Below are positions 1 through 9,089 of a stretch of DNA of 64,000 bases, piece after piece. The notes beneath the pieces were generated by a model that ran no database searches, had not been told where the DNA came from, and worked only from the letters and a program-made list of their open reading frames with translations. The translations under genes and the position numbers were made by a program. The stretch covers positions 1 through 64,000 of the forward strand of contig JAFQIG010000013.1 in NCBI GenBank assembly GCA_017397655.1, in the 5' to 3' direction. Source of the stretch: Clostridia bacterium (GTDB taxonomy: Bacteria; Bacillota; Clostridia; Oscillospirales; Acutalibacteraceae). The first letter of the stretch is position 1; every line of letters begins with the position of its first letter.

Positions 1-159
1 ATTTCATTATCAATCATTGTTTTTATTCTTTTTATGGTTATCGGCAGAATTCTTTCAGGTGTACATTGGATTACTGATATAATTGGCGGTGCTATACTCA
101 GTTGTGGACTTGTAATGCTGTATTGTTTTGTCAGCAAACTTAAATTTTTAGACAGATAA
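1..159 (+). CDS. PAP2-family phosphatase, C-terminal fragment
   Basis: Only the last 52 codons are in the window; the 5' part lies before base 1. The visible residues include SGVHWITDIIGG, which fits the third conserved block of the PAP2 (type 2 phosphatidic acid phosphatase) superfamily, where the His and Asp belong to the active site. The sequence before and after the motif is strongly hydrophobic, as in the last two membrane helices of this family. Members remove phosphate from phosphatidic acid, undecaprenyl diphosphate or similar lipids at the membrane; the substrate cannot be told here. It ends with TAA and a short basic tail. Confidence 0.75.
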   Translation: MSLSIIVFILFMVIGRILSGVHWITDIIGGAILSCGLVMLYCFVSKLKFLDR

Positions 160-209
160 TCCTGCCTCCGGGTTTGATTATAAATATTATTTTTAAAGGA
201 GATTGCTTT

Positions 210-248
210 TTGAGAAAGACAATCGTATCATTGGAGATTGTATCCTAA
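210..248 (+). CDS. possible 12-residue leader peptide ahead of the acetyltransferase
   Basis: An AAAGGAG ribosome site (195-201) is followed 8 bases later by TTG and an open frame MRKTIVSLEIVS ending in TAA at 246-248. It sits 72 bases before the acetyltransferase start, and its last codons form one arm of two alternative hairpins (see next entry). This layout is what ribosome-mediated attenuation uses. The peptide has no match I recognise, and the TTG start is inferred only from spacing. It could be a chance frame. Confidence 0.38.
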   Translation: MRKTIVSLEIVS

Positions 249-284
249 CCGGGAGGTTTGGTAATACAATCACACCAACCTCCC
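219..284 (+). promoter_or_regulatory. mutually exclusive hairpins (attenuator-like) upstream of the GNAT gene
   Basis: Three overlapping inverted repeats are visible. Arm 219-224 (ACAATC) pairs with 236-241. Arm 236-243 (GATTGTAT) pairs perfectly with 264-271 (ATACAATC). Arm 251-258 (GGGAGGTT) pairs perfectly with 277-284 (AACCTCCC). The first two cannot coexist, and the second and third interlock. The first arms lie inside the possible leader peptide. No T-run follows the last hairpin, so control would more likely act on translation or RNA folding than as a simple terminator. Confidence 0.45.
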
Positions 285-320
285 AGTATTGAAAGTCAAC
301 AATTTTCAGGAGGAAAAACA

Positions 321-947
321 ATGAATAAAAATGACTATATTATCCGTTCAGAAAGAAAAGAAGAACACAGAGAAGTTGAAAATCTTGTAAGGGAATCATT
401 TTGGAATGTGTATCGTCCCGGGTGCCTTGAGCATTATGTACTCAACCAACTTCGTAATGATGATGCATTCATTCCCGAACTTGACTTTGTTATGGAAAAG
501 GACGGCAAAATCATAGGACAAAATATGTTTATGAATGCTGTTATCCAAGCCGATGATGGCAGATATATTCCAATCGTGACAATGGGTCCTATCTGTATTG
601 CTAATGAACTCAAACGTCAGGGTTATGGTAAAATTCTGCTTGACTATTCTCTGGAAAAAGCAACAGAAATGGGATTCGGTGCAATCTGTTTTGAAGGTAA
701 CATTGATTTCTATGGAAAAAGTGGTTTTACTTATGCCAGTGAATTCGGTATCCGTTACCACGATTTACCCGAAAATGCCGACGCATCATTCTTCCTTTGC
801 AAAGAACTGAAAAAAGGCTATCTTGACGGTATTGCAGGCGAATATTCTCCGCCTCAGGGGTATTTTGTAAATGAAGCCGAAGCGGAAGACTTTGACAAAC
901 AATTCCCACCAAAAGAAAAATTAAAACTTCCGACACAGCTTTTCTGA
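321..947 (+). CDS. GNAT-family N-acetyltransferase
   Basis: A 208-residue protein of the GNAT fold, closest to the COG3153-type (YhbS-like) predicted acetyltransferases. The acetyl-CoA binding segment is seen near residues 110-122: LKRQGYGKILLDYSL matches the RxxGxG/A pattern, followed by FYGKSGF near residue 150, a usual late GNAT motif. Start chosen at the ATG preceded by AGGAGG with 7-base spacing; an upstream in-frame extension lacks a ribosome site and would cover the hairpins. The acceptor substrate is unknown. The preceding leader region suggests induction by a translation-affecting signal. A hairpin terminator pair follows. Confidence 0.85.
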   Translation: MNKNDYIIRSERKEEHREVENLVRESFWNVYRPGCLEHYVLNQLRNDDAFIPELDFVMEKDGKIIGQNMFMNAVIQADDGRYIPIVTMGPICIANELKRQGYGKILLDYSLEKATEMGFGAICFEGNIDFYGKSGFTYASEFGIRYHDLPENADASFFLCKELKKGYLDGIAGEYSPPQGYFVNEAEAEDFDKQFPPKEKLKLPTQLF

Positions 948-966
948 AATACGGACTAACACAAAG

Positions 967-999
967 GGCAGGACATTTCGGTGTTCTGCCTCGGTTTTA
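967..999 (+). terminator. weak hairpin terminator after the acetyltransferase
   Basis: Arms 967-975 and 982-990 form nine pairs including one G-T (GGCAG with CTGCC at the base), loop TTTCGG, followed by a short TCGGTTTTA tail. The tail is poor, so termination may be partial; a stronger hairpin follows at 1057. Confidence 0.5.
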
Positions 1000-1056
1000 G
1001 CAACTCTCAATTTATTGAATAAAACTCAATCCTTCGATAAATCTGCAACAATATTT

Positions 1057-1098
1057 CACGCCTATGAAGTTAGCATTTAACCTCATAGGCGTGTTTTC
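1057..1098 (+). terminator. rho-independent terminator
   Basis: Perfect 11-base arms CACGCCTATGA (1057-1067) and TCATAGGCGTG (1083-1093) followed by TTTTCTT. It closes the GNAT transcript and abuts the end of the convergent DUF6809 remnant. Confidence 0.75.
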
Positions 1099-1251
1099 TT
1101 ATATTTCGTTAAACTCAGGTGAACCGTCAGTGTAAGTTTCCCCTACGATTTTCAACCCTAATTTTACCCCCTCCACAAAAGCGTCCTTTTCAGCAATTCC
1201 ACACATATCCATAGTGCAATCCTTGTACTTTTCAAATAGGATTTTCTGCTC
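1099..1251 (-). pseudogene. C-terminal remnant of a DUF6809-like protein
   Basis: The minus-strand frame encodes LFEKYKDCTMDMCGIAEKDAF and then a GVKLGLKI segment. This resembles the C-terminal part of small DUF6809-type proteins common in clostridial genomes and their mobile elements (recognised from memory). The frame continues upstream to 1314, but those residues do not look like the family, and no ribosome site precedes a usable start. I read it as the tail of a gene truncated at its 5' end. A short intact gene is less likely. Confidence 0.5.
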
Positions 1252-1326
1252 GTATGCACCTATGAAGAAAACGGTGAGAACCCTGAATTGGTTATATATA
1301 AAAAAAGATAACAACTACACGAGAAC

Positions 1327-1363
1327 AGCACCCCGCTTGAAGTCAACATTCAGGTGGGGTGCT
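1327..1363 (-). terminator. inverted repeat downstream of the AlkD-like gene
   Basis: AGCACCCC (1327-1334) pairs with GGGGTGCT (1356-1363), 12 bases past the stop of the minus-strand repair gene. There is no T-run right after the hairpin on either strand, so it may act as a 3' stabiliser or a weak terminator. Confidence 0.4.
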
Positions 1364-1374
1364 TTGCTATGGTT

Positions 1375-2058
1375 TCAACCGGTATTCGGTCGTTTCAGCG
1401 TTTTTAAATAATTCTTTTGTTCGTTTGTTATGCGGTAGCTTTCCGTAGCTTTCTGAATCGTTTTGTTGTGTACCCAAACACTCAGCCTGTTTTCTGTGAT
1501 AAACGGCAGAGCTTTCTCATACTGTTTTGCAAGAGCCGTGGCAAAGTACCACGCAATCATCATATTTACATAGTAATCGTCGCTCGTGACACGGGATACG
1601 TTGTGAAGATGTTTTTGGTCAAAGTTTTTGTCAAGGAAGTGTACCATCAGCATTTCTATAGAAAAACGCACGGTATACGCGTGTGTTGACAAAAGCCATT
1701 TTTCGATATAGGGTAACAGTCTTTCCGGACTTTTGCCGAAGCAAGCAGGACGCAGACTGTCGCACGTTGCCCAGTTGTCAACAAACGGAAGAAAGCGGTC
1801 AACTTCTTTTATGCACGTGTCAAAATCTTTGATTTGTCCGATTAAAAAAGCATGCAGATTATTCTCTTCGTAATATCTGTGAGGCAGAGTATTCAGAAAG
1901 CCGGTTGCGCACTCTGTACCGTAAAGCTCTTTTGACAGTTTTCTCAGCATCGGCACACGCACACCGATGACGGTATCGGGATCTGTTGTGGGAATGAGTT
2001 TTTGGTGAAACTCCTTATAGCGAAGATCCTGCAGATCAAAAAGCTTGTCCTTAATCAT
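1375..2058 (-). CDS. AlkD-like DNA alkylation repair protein
   Basis: A 227-residue protein of the DNA alkylation repair (AlkD/COG4912) family, built of HEAT-like helical repeats that hold DNA with damaged bases. Recognised segments are VIGVRVPMLRKLSKE near residues 30-45, VDNWATCDSLRPA near 93-105 and YYVNMMIAWYFA near 160-175. The VDNWATCDS block is the usual signature. Start taken at an ATG that overlaps the end of the upstream MFS gene by 8 bases, with AAAGGA before it, so the two are translationally coupled. Function as a base-excision glycosylase is inferred from the family; some members are only DNA-binding. Confidence 0.85.
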   Translation of the reverse strand: MIKDKLFDLQDLRYKEFHQKLIPTTDPDTVIGVRVPMLRKLSKELYGTECATGFLNTLPHRYYEENNLHAFLIGQIKDFDTCIKEVDRFLPFVDNWATCDSLRPACFGKSPERLLPYIEKWLLSTHAYTVRFSIEMLMVHFLDKNFDQKHLHNVSRVTSDDYYVNMMIAWYFATALAKQYEKALPFITENRLSVWVHNKTIQKATESYRITNEQKNYLKTLKRPNTG

Positions 2059-3244
2059 TCGTACGGAATCCTTTCCACTTTCTGATGCAGGTAAGGCAAA
2101 GAACGGCACCGAGCGAGGCGATTATTGCCCATGCGGAAACGGTGAAGTTCCAGCCGAACTTGTCGGATATAAGCGCAAACGCGTACGTTGATACGGCAGA
2201 GCCGATGTATGTAGCGGAATTAATAATCCCTGATATTGTCGAAACCTTTCCGAAACGGTGAAAATGTACGGGAACGTTTCCGACAAGCATAATGTTGACG
2301 CCGTGCATACAGCTGGTTATCAGAGCCATTGCCGTGATATCGAGAACTGCAAATTTTGAAAAAAGAGCAATGATAACGATATTACAGCAAAGAGCCGTTA
2401 CAAAGAATACAAAAGCACTCTTGACTTCGTTGTTGATAGCCTTGCCGATACGTGTGATAACGCTGAGACTCAGTACACTGAAAATCGGAAGTATGGTAGT
2501 AGACAGAATGGAAACGGAAGTATCAAGATTGAAAACCTCGGTGATATATGTCGGCATCCAAGTAGTGATACCGTCCTTTAAAAAGCCCTGAAAAACGGTT
2601 GCAAGAAAAATCGGTATCATACCTGAAGAGATCATAACGCTCATCGGGATTTTTCTGCTGTCGGACTGCTTGCGCTGAACACTTGAAGCGGTGCAGAGCT
2701 TTTTGGTTCCCATATACCAGATAATGCTGAAAACCGCACCGATACTGCCGAAAACGGCAAAAACACCTTTCCAGCTGAACAGGTGAATGATGAACGGAGA
2801 CAGAGCGTAGACGGTGACCGTTGCGATATACGATGCCTGTGATATGCGTGAAATCTGCTTGGCATAATCGTAACCGGAAAAGTATTCGGAAACAAGGCGG
2901 ACAAGCGGCGGCCACAAAAGCGACTGGAAGAATCCGTTAACACACCACAGAGCGTTGATGGCATAAATGTTGGGAAGAAAGACCATCGAAAGATTGACAA
3001 CAGACGTACCGACGACACCGAAGAGGATGACTTTTTCTGCCTTGAACTTGTCGCCGATGACTCCGCTGAACACCTGACCGATGCCGTAGGTGATAAAGCT
3101 GCCGGTAACGGCAATGCTTGCAAGCTGCTTCGATATGCCGAGATCAACGATAATCTCGGCAAGAACGGCGGCATAATTCATTCTTGTAATATAGCTGACA
3201 AAGTACACAGCACAAAAAAGGAACCCTAATTTTTTCTGATTCAT
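2051..3244 (-). CDS. MFS transporter, organophosphate antiporter (OPA)-like
   Basis: A 397-residue membrane protein with about twelve hydrophobic segments in two halves separated by a basic loop near residue 190. The N-terminal YITRMNYAAV and the helix-4 segment NGFFQSLLWPPLVRLVSEYF resemble the GlpT/UhpT (OPA) branch, in which NG-F-Q-WPP is typical. Such proteins exchange sugar phosphates or glycerol 3-phosphate for phosphate; the substrate is not determinable. Start chosen at MNQKK, which has AAGGAA 10 bases upstream, rather than an ATG 14 codons earlier. It shares an operon with the AlkD-like gene and is divergent from guaB. Confidence 0.82.
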   Translation of the reverse strand: MNQKKLGFLFCAVYFVSYITRMNYAAVLAEIIVDLGISKQLASIAVTGSFITYGIGQVFSGVIGDKFKAEKVILFGVVGTSVVNLSMVFLPNIYAINALWCVNGFFQSLLWPPLVRLVSEYFSGYDYAKQISRISQASYIATVTVYALSPFIIHLFSWKGVFAVFGSIGAVFSIIWYMGTKKLCTASSVQRKQSDSRKIPMSVMISSGMIPIFLATVFQGFLKDGITTWMPTYITEVFNLDTSVSILSTTILPIFSVLSLSVITRIGKAINNEVKSAFVFFVTALCCNIVIIALFSKFAVLDITAMALITSCMHGVNIMLVGNVPVHFHRFGKVSTISGIINSATYIGSAVSTYAFALISDKFGWNFTVSAWAIIASLGAVLCLTCIRKWKGFRTND

Positions 3245-3314
3245 ACCGTTAAACTTCCTTAATACATAATAAAAGTATTTTAACACTTCAAGTGGGTCAA
3301 GTCAATTCTTTTAA

Positions 3315-4898
<1,584 letters not shown>

Positions 4899-4915
4899 TC
4901 AATATATTAAAACTG

Positions 4916-4972
4916 CAAGGGATTCCTACAGTGCATACAGCCTGTCGGAATCCCTTGATTTTATTATTATAT
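4916..4972. terminator. bidirectional terminator between guaB and the VanZ operon
   Basis: CAAGGGATTCC (4916-4926) pairs perfectly with GGAATCCCTTG (4947-4957), followed by ATTTTATTATTAT on the plus strand. On the minus strand the hairpin is followed by CAGTTTTAATAT, so it can also end the long minus-strand operon. Confidence 0.85.
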
Positions 4973-5014
4973 ACTTTTTGATAAGACAATCCAATATGTC
5001 TGAAATAAAGAATC

Positions 5015-5479
5015 TTACGCACATTCGTGGATTTTTATCTTTTTCAGCTTTTCAATACACTTAACAATGCAATAAAAAACAGCAAGTCCCGTAACGATAC
5101 CGAGCGTATCAACACCTATATCAAAAATACGGCAAGCCCTTCCGTCGACAAAAAGCTGGTGCACCTCATCGGACACGGCGTAAATGACCGATGTGAAAAA
5201 CGGTATATACGGTGACATTTTTTTGCTCTTTTTCGTCTGAAAAAAGGCGTTATACAAAAGGAACGAAAGTCCCGCAAACTCAAAAAAGTGTGCAAATTTT
5301 CTGAAAATGTTGTGACCTTCTTCGCCGAAAAGAAACGTAATCAGCCGACCGACGGGTCCCATGACCGTGTCGCTCAGCTCTGCCGAGTTTTCACCTGTCT
5401 GTGACGAGAGCAGAAAAATCGTCATCATACAGGCGATAACCAACAGCCATGACAGTGTAATGACCGCTCTTTTTTTCAT
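5015..5479 (-). CDS. VanZ-like membrane protein
   Basis: A 154-residue protein with four likely membrane segments and the VanZ family landmarks: LLSSQTGENS near 24-33, RKFAHFFEFAGLSF near 60-73, and SDEVHQLFVDGRACRIFDIGVD near 101-122. VanZ of Enterococcus gives low-level teicoplanin resistance; most chromosomal homologues have no proven role. Its start shares one base with the stop of the upstream binding protein (TGATG), so it is translationally coupled. It is the last gene of an eight-gene run. A cell-envelope role is inferred from family and context. Confidence 0.85.
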   Translation of the reverse strand: MKKRAVITLSWLLVIACMMTIFLLSSQTGENSAELSDTVMGPVGRLITFLFGEEGHNIFRKFAHFFEFAGLSFLLYNAFFQTKKSKKMSPYIPFFTSVIYAVSDEVHQLFVDGRACRIFDIGVDTLGIVTGLAVFYCIVKCIEKLKKIKIHECA

Positions 5480-7122
5480 CAGTTCAGCTTCCTTGCTTTT
5501 GTAAAGTTGATTGACTCGCCGGAAGGAGTAATTGTGATATCCACGGAATTATTATAAAAAGCGAAGTAACCGGTATCCTCGTATATCGGATAGAACACAC
5601 CGTCACTTATCAGAGTTGATTCGGCTTTTTTACAGTACTGTGCGGCTTGTTCGGATGTCGCTGCCGATGCAATTTTGTTAACGAGCAGCTCATACACGGC
5701 GGAGCTGTATCCGAAGCGATTGCTCTTTGATTCGGTAAAGAATCCCCGAAGATTCAGTACAGCCGATGTTGTCGAAGCTGTATACGGAGCGAAAGCTATC
5801 TGATATGATCCCGATCTTAATGCCGATTCAAGCTCATTATACGTACATACTTTCAACGAAGCATTGATCTCTACACCGAAGACCTTTTGCCATTGCTGGA
5901 TAACGCGGCGGATCGCCGTTTCGTGTTCATTCACACAGATAACGGTAACGGTTGCCGCACTCTTTTCTGCTGTTTCAAGAGCGTTTTGCAGATACTGTCT
6001 TGCAGATACCTCACCTTTCATCGGAAAATCAGCATCACCTGCCGCATCACGGTAGTTTTTGCCGCCGATCTTACAGCTTGACGGAAGAAATCCGCGTGCA
6101 CGCTTCATTTCAGGTGTACCCATAGTGTCAAAATCTATAGCCTTGCAAAGTGCAATGCGAAGATTGGCATCCGACAGACTTTCGTCCGTACAGTTGAACG
6201 CAAAACCCCACGTGATGTTGGAGATTTCTTTTATAACTGCGTTTTCGCCGAGCTTTGAAAGATACTGTCTGTCGATAGGTGCCGCATCGTATGTGCCTTC
6301 ATTTACCTTTGATGCATAGCTGCTCCGGTCGCTGTTGAAATAAAGGCTGACCGCTGCAGGCAAAACTTCTTCAGCGGATGTATAGTCAACATTCTTTTTA
6401 AGATAAAGATTTGTTCCCGAATTCCATATTGAAAGATAGAACGGACCGTTACACATAGTATAATTAAGACCGAGACCGTACTTGCCGCCTGTCTTTTCAA
6501 AAAACTCTTCGTTGCACGGTGCGCATATCGGCTGTGTCAGCAACGTCAGAAAGTCTGCGCTCGGTGTCTCCAGCGTTATTACCAGGGTGCGGTCATCTGT
6601 CGCTTTGACGCCGAGATGTTCGGGAATCATTGTTCCCATATGGACTGCGGCAGAATTCTTGATTGCATACAGCGTGTCTGCTCCGGGAGAGTTGGTGTTT
6701 TGCGAAAAGATACGCTGAAAGGCGAAAACAAAGTCGTGCGCCGTAACGGGAAGGGTCATATTTTTATGACAATCCTTACCGTATATATACTCGAACTTGT
6801 TGATAATATGCCACTTTGCATTACTGCGAAGCGTAAATGTATATGTCATACCGTCATCGGACACGCTCATCGTCTCGGCGACACCGGGCAATATCTCGCC
6901 GTTTTCGCCAAGCTTTACAAGTCCTTCATACATACATCCTACCGCAATGGCGGTCGAAGTGTCCGCACATATCTGCGGATCAAGGCTTTTCGGTTCTTTT
7001 TCCATAGGATAAAAAAATGTTCTGCCGACACTGCTGTCTTCACCGCACGATGCAAACGTCAGGATAACAAACAGTATCGCCGTCAACAGCGAAACAACTC
7101 TTAAACAAACACTCTTTTTCAT
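5479..7122 (-). CDS. peptide-type ABC substrate-binding lipoprotein (SBP family 5)
   Basis: A 547-residue OppA/DppA-like protein. It has an N-terminal signal with lipobox FASC near residue 26, so it should be a lipoprotein on the outer face of the membrane. The family start is clear: EPKSLDPQICADTSTAIAVG, then MYEGLVKLGENGEILPGVAE, then the YTFTLRSNAKW block. Such proteins bind peptides, nickel or other ligands for an ABC importer. No permease or ATPase gene lies nearby; instead it follows a kinase pair, so it may feed a ligand to the sensors or work with a distant importer. That role is inferred. Confidence 0.88.
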   Translation of the reverse strand: MKKSVCLRVVSLLTAILFVILTFASCGEDSSVGRTFFYPMEKEPKSLDPQICADTSTAIAVGCMYEGLVKLGENGEILPGVAETMSVSDDGMTYTFTLRSNAKWHIINKFEYIYGKDCHKNMTLPVTAHDFVFAFQRIFSQNTNSPGADTLYAIKNSAAVHMGTMIPEHLGVKATDDRTLVITLETPSADFLTLLTQPICAPCNEEFFEKTGGKYGLGLNYTMCNGPFYLSIWNSGTNLYLKKNVDYTSAEEVLPAAVSLYFNSDRSSYASKVNEGTYDAAPIDRQYLSKLGENAVIKEISNITWGFAFNCTDESLSDANLRIALCKAIDFDTMGTPEMKRARGFLPSSCKIGGKNYRDAAGDADFPMKGEVSARQYLQNALETAEKSAATVTVICVNEHETAIRRVIQQWQKVFGVEINASLKVCTYNELESALRSGSYQIAFAPYTASTTSAVLNLRGFFTESKSNRFGYSSAVYELLVNKIASAATSEQAAQYCKKAESTLISDGVFYPIYEDTGYFAFYNNSVDITITPSGESINFTKARKLN

Positions 7123-7150
7123 ATTGATACGGACTCTTTCCTATTCTTTC

Positions 7151-9085
7151 TTATTGTGTATCCACACCGTTTTTCTGATTACCGATACGTGCAAGAGGAA
7201 AACGGAGAACAACCGTCATTATATCCTTTTTGCACGAAAAATGAACATCGCCGCCCTGAAGCTCGGAAAAAACCTTTGCCGTGGGCAGACCGAGATCGCC
7301 CTCTGTGAGCATATTGTCGTCACGTTCAGACGGTTTCACACACGTTCTGAATACAAGAACAGCTTTTTCATCGACGCGCTTTATTCTTATGTGTACGGAA
7401 GTACCGTAAAGGCTTTCCCTACACACCGAGGATAACACCCCGTCAAAAACATACCACATAAACTGAGGATCGGCATTGACAATAACGGGATTTTCGTCCC
7501 TTTCTTCGGCAACGGTTATATTTTTCTTTTTGAACATTCCGTAGTATTCACCGATAATCTGTGACAGGAACACACCGAGATCGGTATAATCCGCATTGAT
7601 CTCAATATTTCCCGTAGTTGCCTTTGAGATAAGAATAATATCCTCGATTGTCTTTTTAAGATCTGCCGACAGCTTATCAATTTCTTCGATGCAACGATTC
7701 TGATCGTATTTGTCAAGAGAGTCGCTTTTCAGCTCTTCGACATTTTCCAGCACCTTTGACAGCGGTGTGCGGATACTGTTTGAAACACCGTTGATAAGCT
7801 GCGTACTGAAGCTTTCGTTTATAAATCTTTTTTCGGTCTGAGCCGATGCACTTTTGCTTAAAAAGTTGATATTCTCCGCATGAAGACGGTGACTGCCCGT
7901 AATATCCTGAAGAGGGATGCTTCCTTTTTTGTTTATTGCAATTTTTCTTGTTCCGCGTATCCAGACTCTTGTATTACGTTCAACAAAAAAGATGATGTAG
8001 CATACAAAAAGCGTTACGGCAACCTCTGCGCAGACGGCAAGCCACTTGAGACTGCCTCCGCCGAGGATTCCTGACAGCATAAACACCGCAAGCTCGCATA
8101 CAACGGCAACTATTATAATGCCGATAACCGCCTGAACATTCTTTCTCAGACCGACAAGTCGGTATATGAATGATCCGTGATGCTGTCTCGGACTTTTTAT
8201 TCTGACAGCGACTGTTGACAAAAGGGTCTTGAGACAGGCTGCAAGAAATAAGAGGAGAAGAATGACCTTGTACAGGCTTGCGCTTATATCCTTGCCCGAT
8301 GCATATGCCATCCAGTCGCAAAGCTGCATAAAGTTTTTGTTAAAGAAAAACGTTCCCACCGTGAACGCAGGAATATAAAAAATCGCGATAATATATGCGG
8401 GTATACGATCTATCTCGCTTTCTGTCAGAGTATCCCTGCCGTTTTTGTGCCCCGCACATCTTACAACCAGATAACCGAGGAGCAGCTCCAGTATCAGCAT
8501 AAACACGGTAAAAACAGCCAGAAAATATTTAACGGCGTTTATAAATCCGAACAACCCGTCAAGTCGGGAGTATGCGTCATCTGCCGTCATATCTTTTTTG
8601 AGATGTCCTTCAAAATTCAGCGTATCGGTACTGCGCAAAAGTGCTATATTTTCACCGCTGTTAAAGAACTCGGCAGAATCGGGATAATAGTCTTTTCTGC
8701 TCTCCGAATCAAAGTTGCTGAAGATTACTTTATTTTCCACCTTTGATGTATCGGTTATTTTAAAGAAAAAATTACTGTTTTCTTCGCTGAACATATCTCT
8801 GTATGCCGCAAGCGAAGCGTTCTGAGTATCCTCGGAATAGATGTTGAGAAGGTGATAGTGAAAATACAGCAACGCATTGTGACCGCTGTTTTTCATCATT
8901 TCCTCGACAATGCTGTTTTGCAGACGTTGTCCGGAATCCTCGTAAAAACCCTCTTTGTTTACATACAGCAAAAACTGCAGGCTTGCCGCTACAAGGATAG
9001 TATTGATAATGAATACGGCGCTGAGCAGCGCACTCAGCGTATTCGTTGCACATATTCTGTTTATAATACGCTTTTGTACACTCAC
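7151..9085 (-). CDS. degenerate sensor histidine kinase (pseudokinase) paralogue
   Basis: A 644-residue membrane protein. It has an N-terminal anchor, an outside domain of about 130 residues, several further membrane helices (about 180-365), then a kinase-like C-terminal half. It aligns with the adjacent kinase: both have SNFFFK-TD and an LK-D-TA-DA--R-D motif before the second helix. In the H-box the phospho-accepting His is Asn (near 436: VSNSIRTPLS where the neighbour has LSHDIKTPLT). The N-box Asn residues are also gone (FDGVLSSVCRES against LDNLMNNICKYA), and only LGLPTAKV of the G-box remains. It cannot be an ordinary kinase. A role as co-receptor, inhibitor or heterodimer partner is inferred. 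Four bases separate it from the active kinase. Confidence 0.82.
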   Translation of the reverse strand: MSVQKRIINRICATNTLSALLSAVFIINTILVAASLQFLLYVNKEGFYEDSGQRLQNSIVEEMMKNSGHNALLYFHYHLLNIYSEDTQNASLAAYRDMFSEENSNFFFKITDTSKVENKVIFSNFDSESRKDYYPDSAEFFNSGENIALLRSTDTLNFEGHLKKDMTADDAYSRLDGLFGFINAVKYFLAVFTVFMLILELLLGYLVVRCAGHKNGRDTLTESEIDRIPAYIIAIFYIPAFTVGTFFFNKNFMQLCDWMAYASGKDISASLYKVILLLLFLAACLKTLLSTVAVRIKSPRQHHGSFIYRLVGLRKNVQAVIGIIIVAVVCELAVFMLSGILGGGSLKWLAVCAEVAVTLFVCYIIFFVERNTRVWIRGTRKIAINKKGSIPLQDITGSHRLHAENINFLSKSASAQTEKRFINESFSTQLINGVSNSIRTPLSKVLENVEELKSDSLDKYDQNRCIEEIDKLSADLKKTIEDIILISKATTGNIEINADYTDLGVFLSQIIGEYYGMFKKKNITVAEERDENPVIVNADPQFMWYVFDGVLSSVCRESLYGTSVHIRIKRVDEKAVLVFRTCVKPSERDDNMLTEGDLGLPTAKVFSELQGGDVHFSCKKDIMTVVLRFPLARIGNQKNGVDTQ

Positions 9086-9089
9086 ACTC

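Noticed and set aside
5015..5479. Glycopeptide-resistance (van) cluster suggested by VanZ and a VanR-like regulator
   Set aside because: No VanH, VanA-type ligase or VanX is present; VanZ and VanR-like families are widespread outside resistance clusters.
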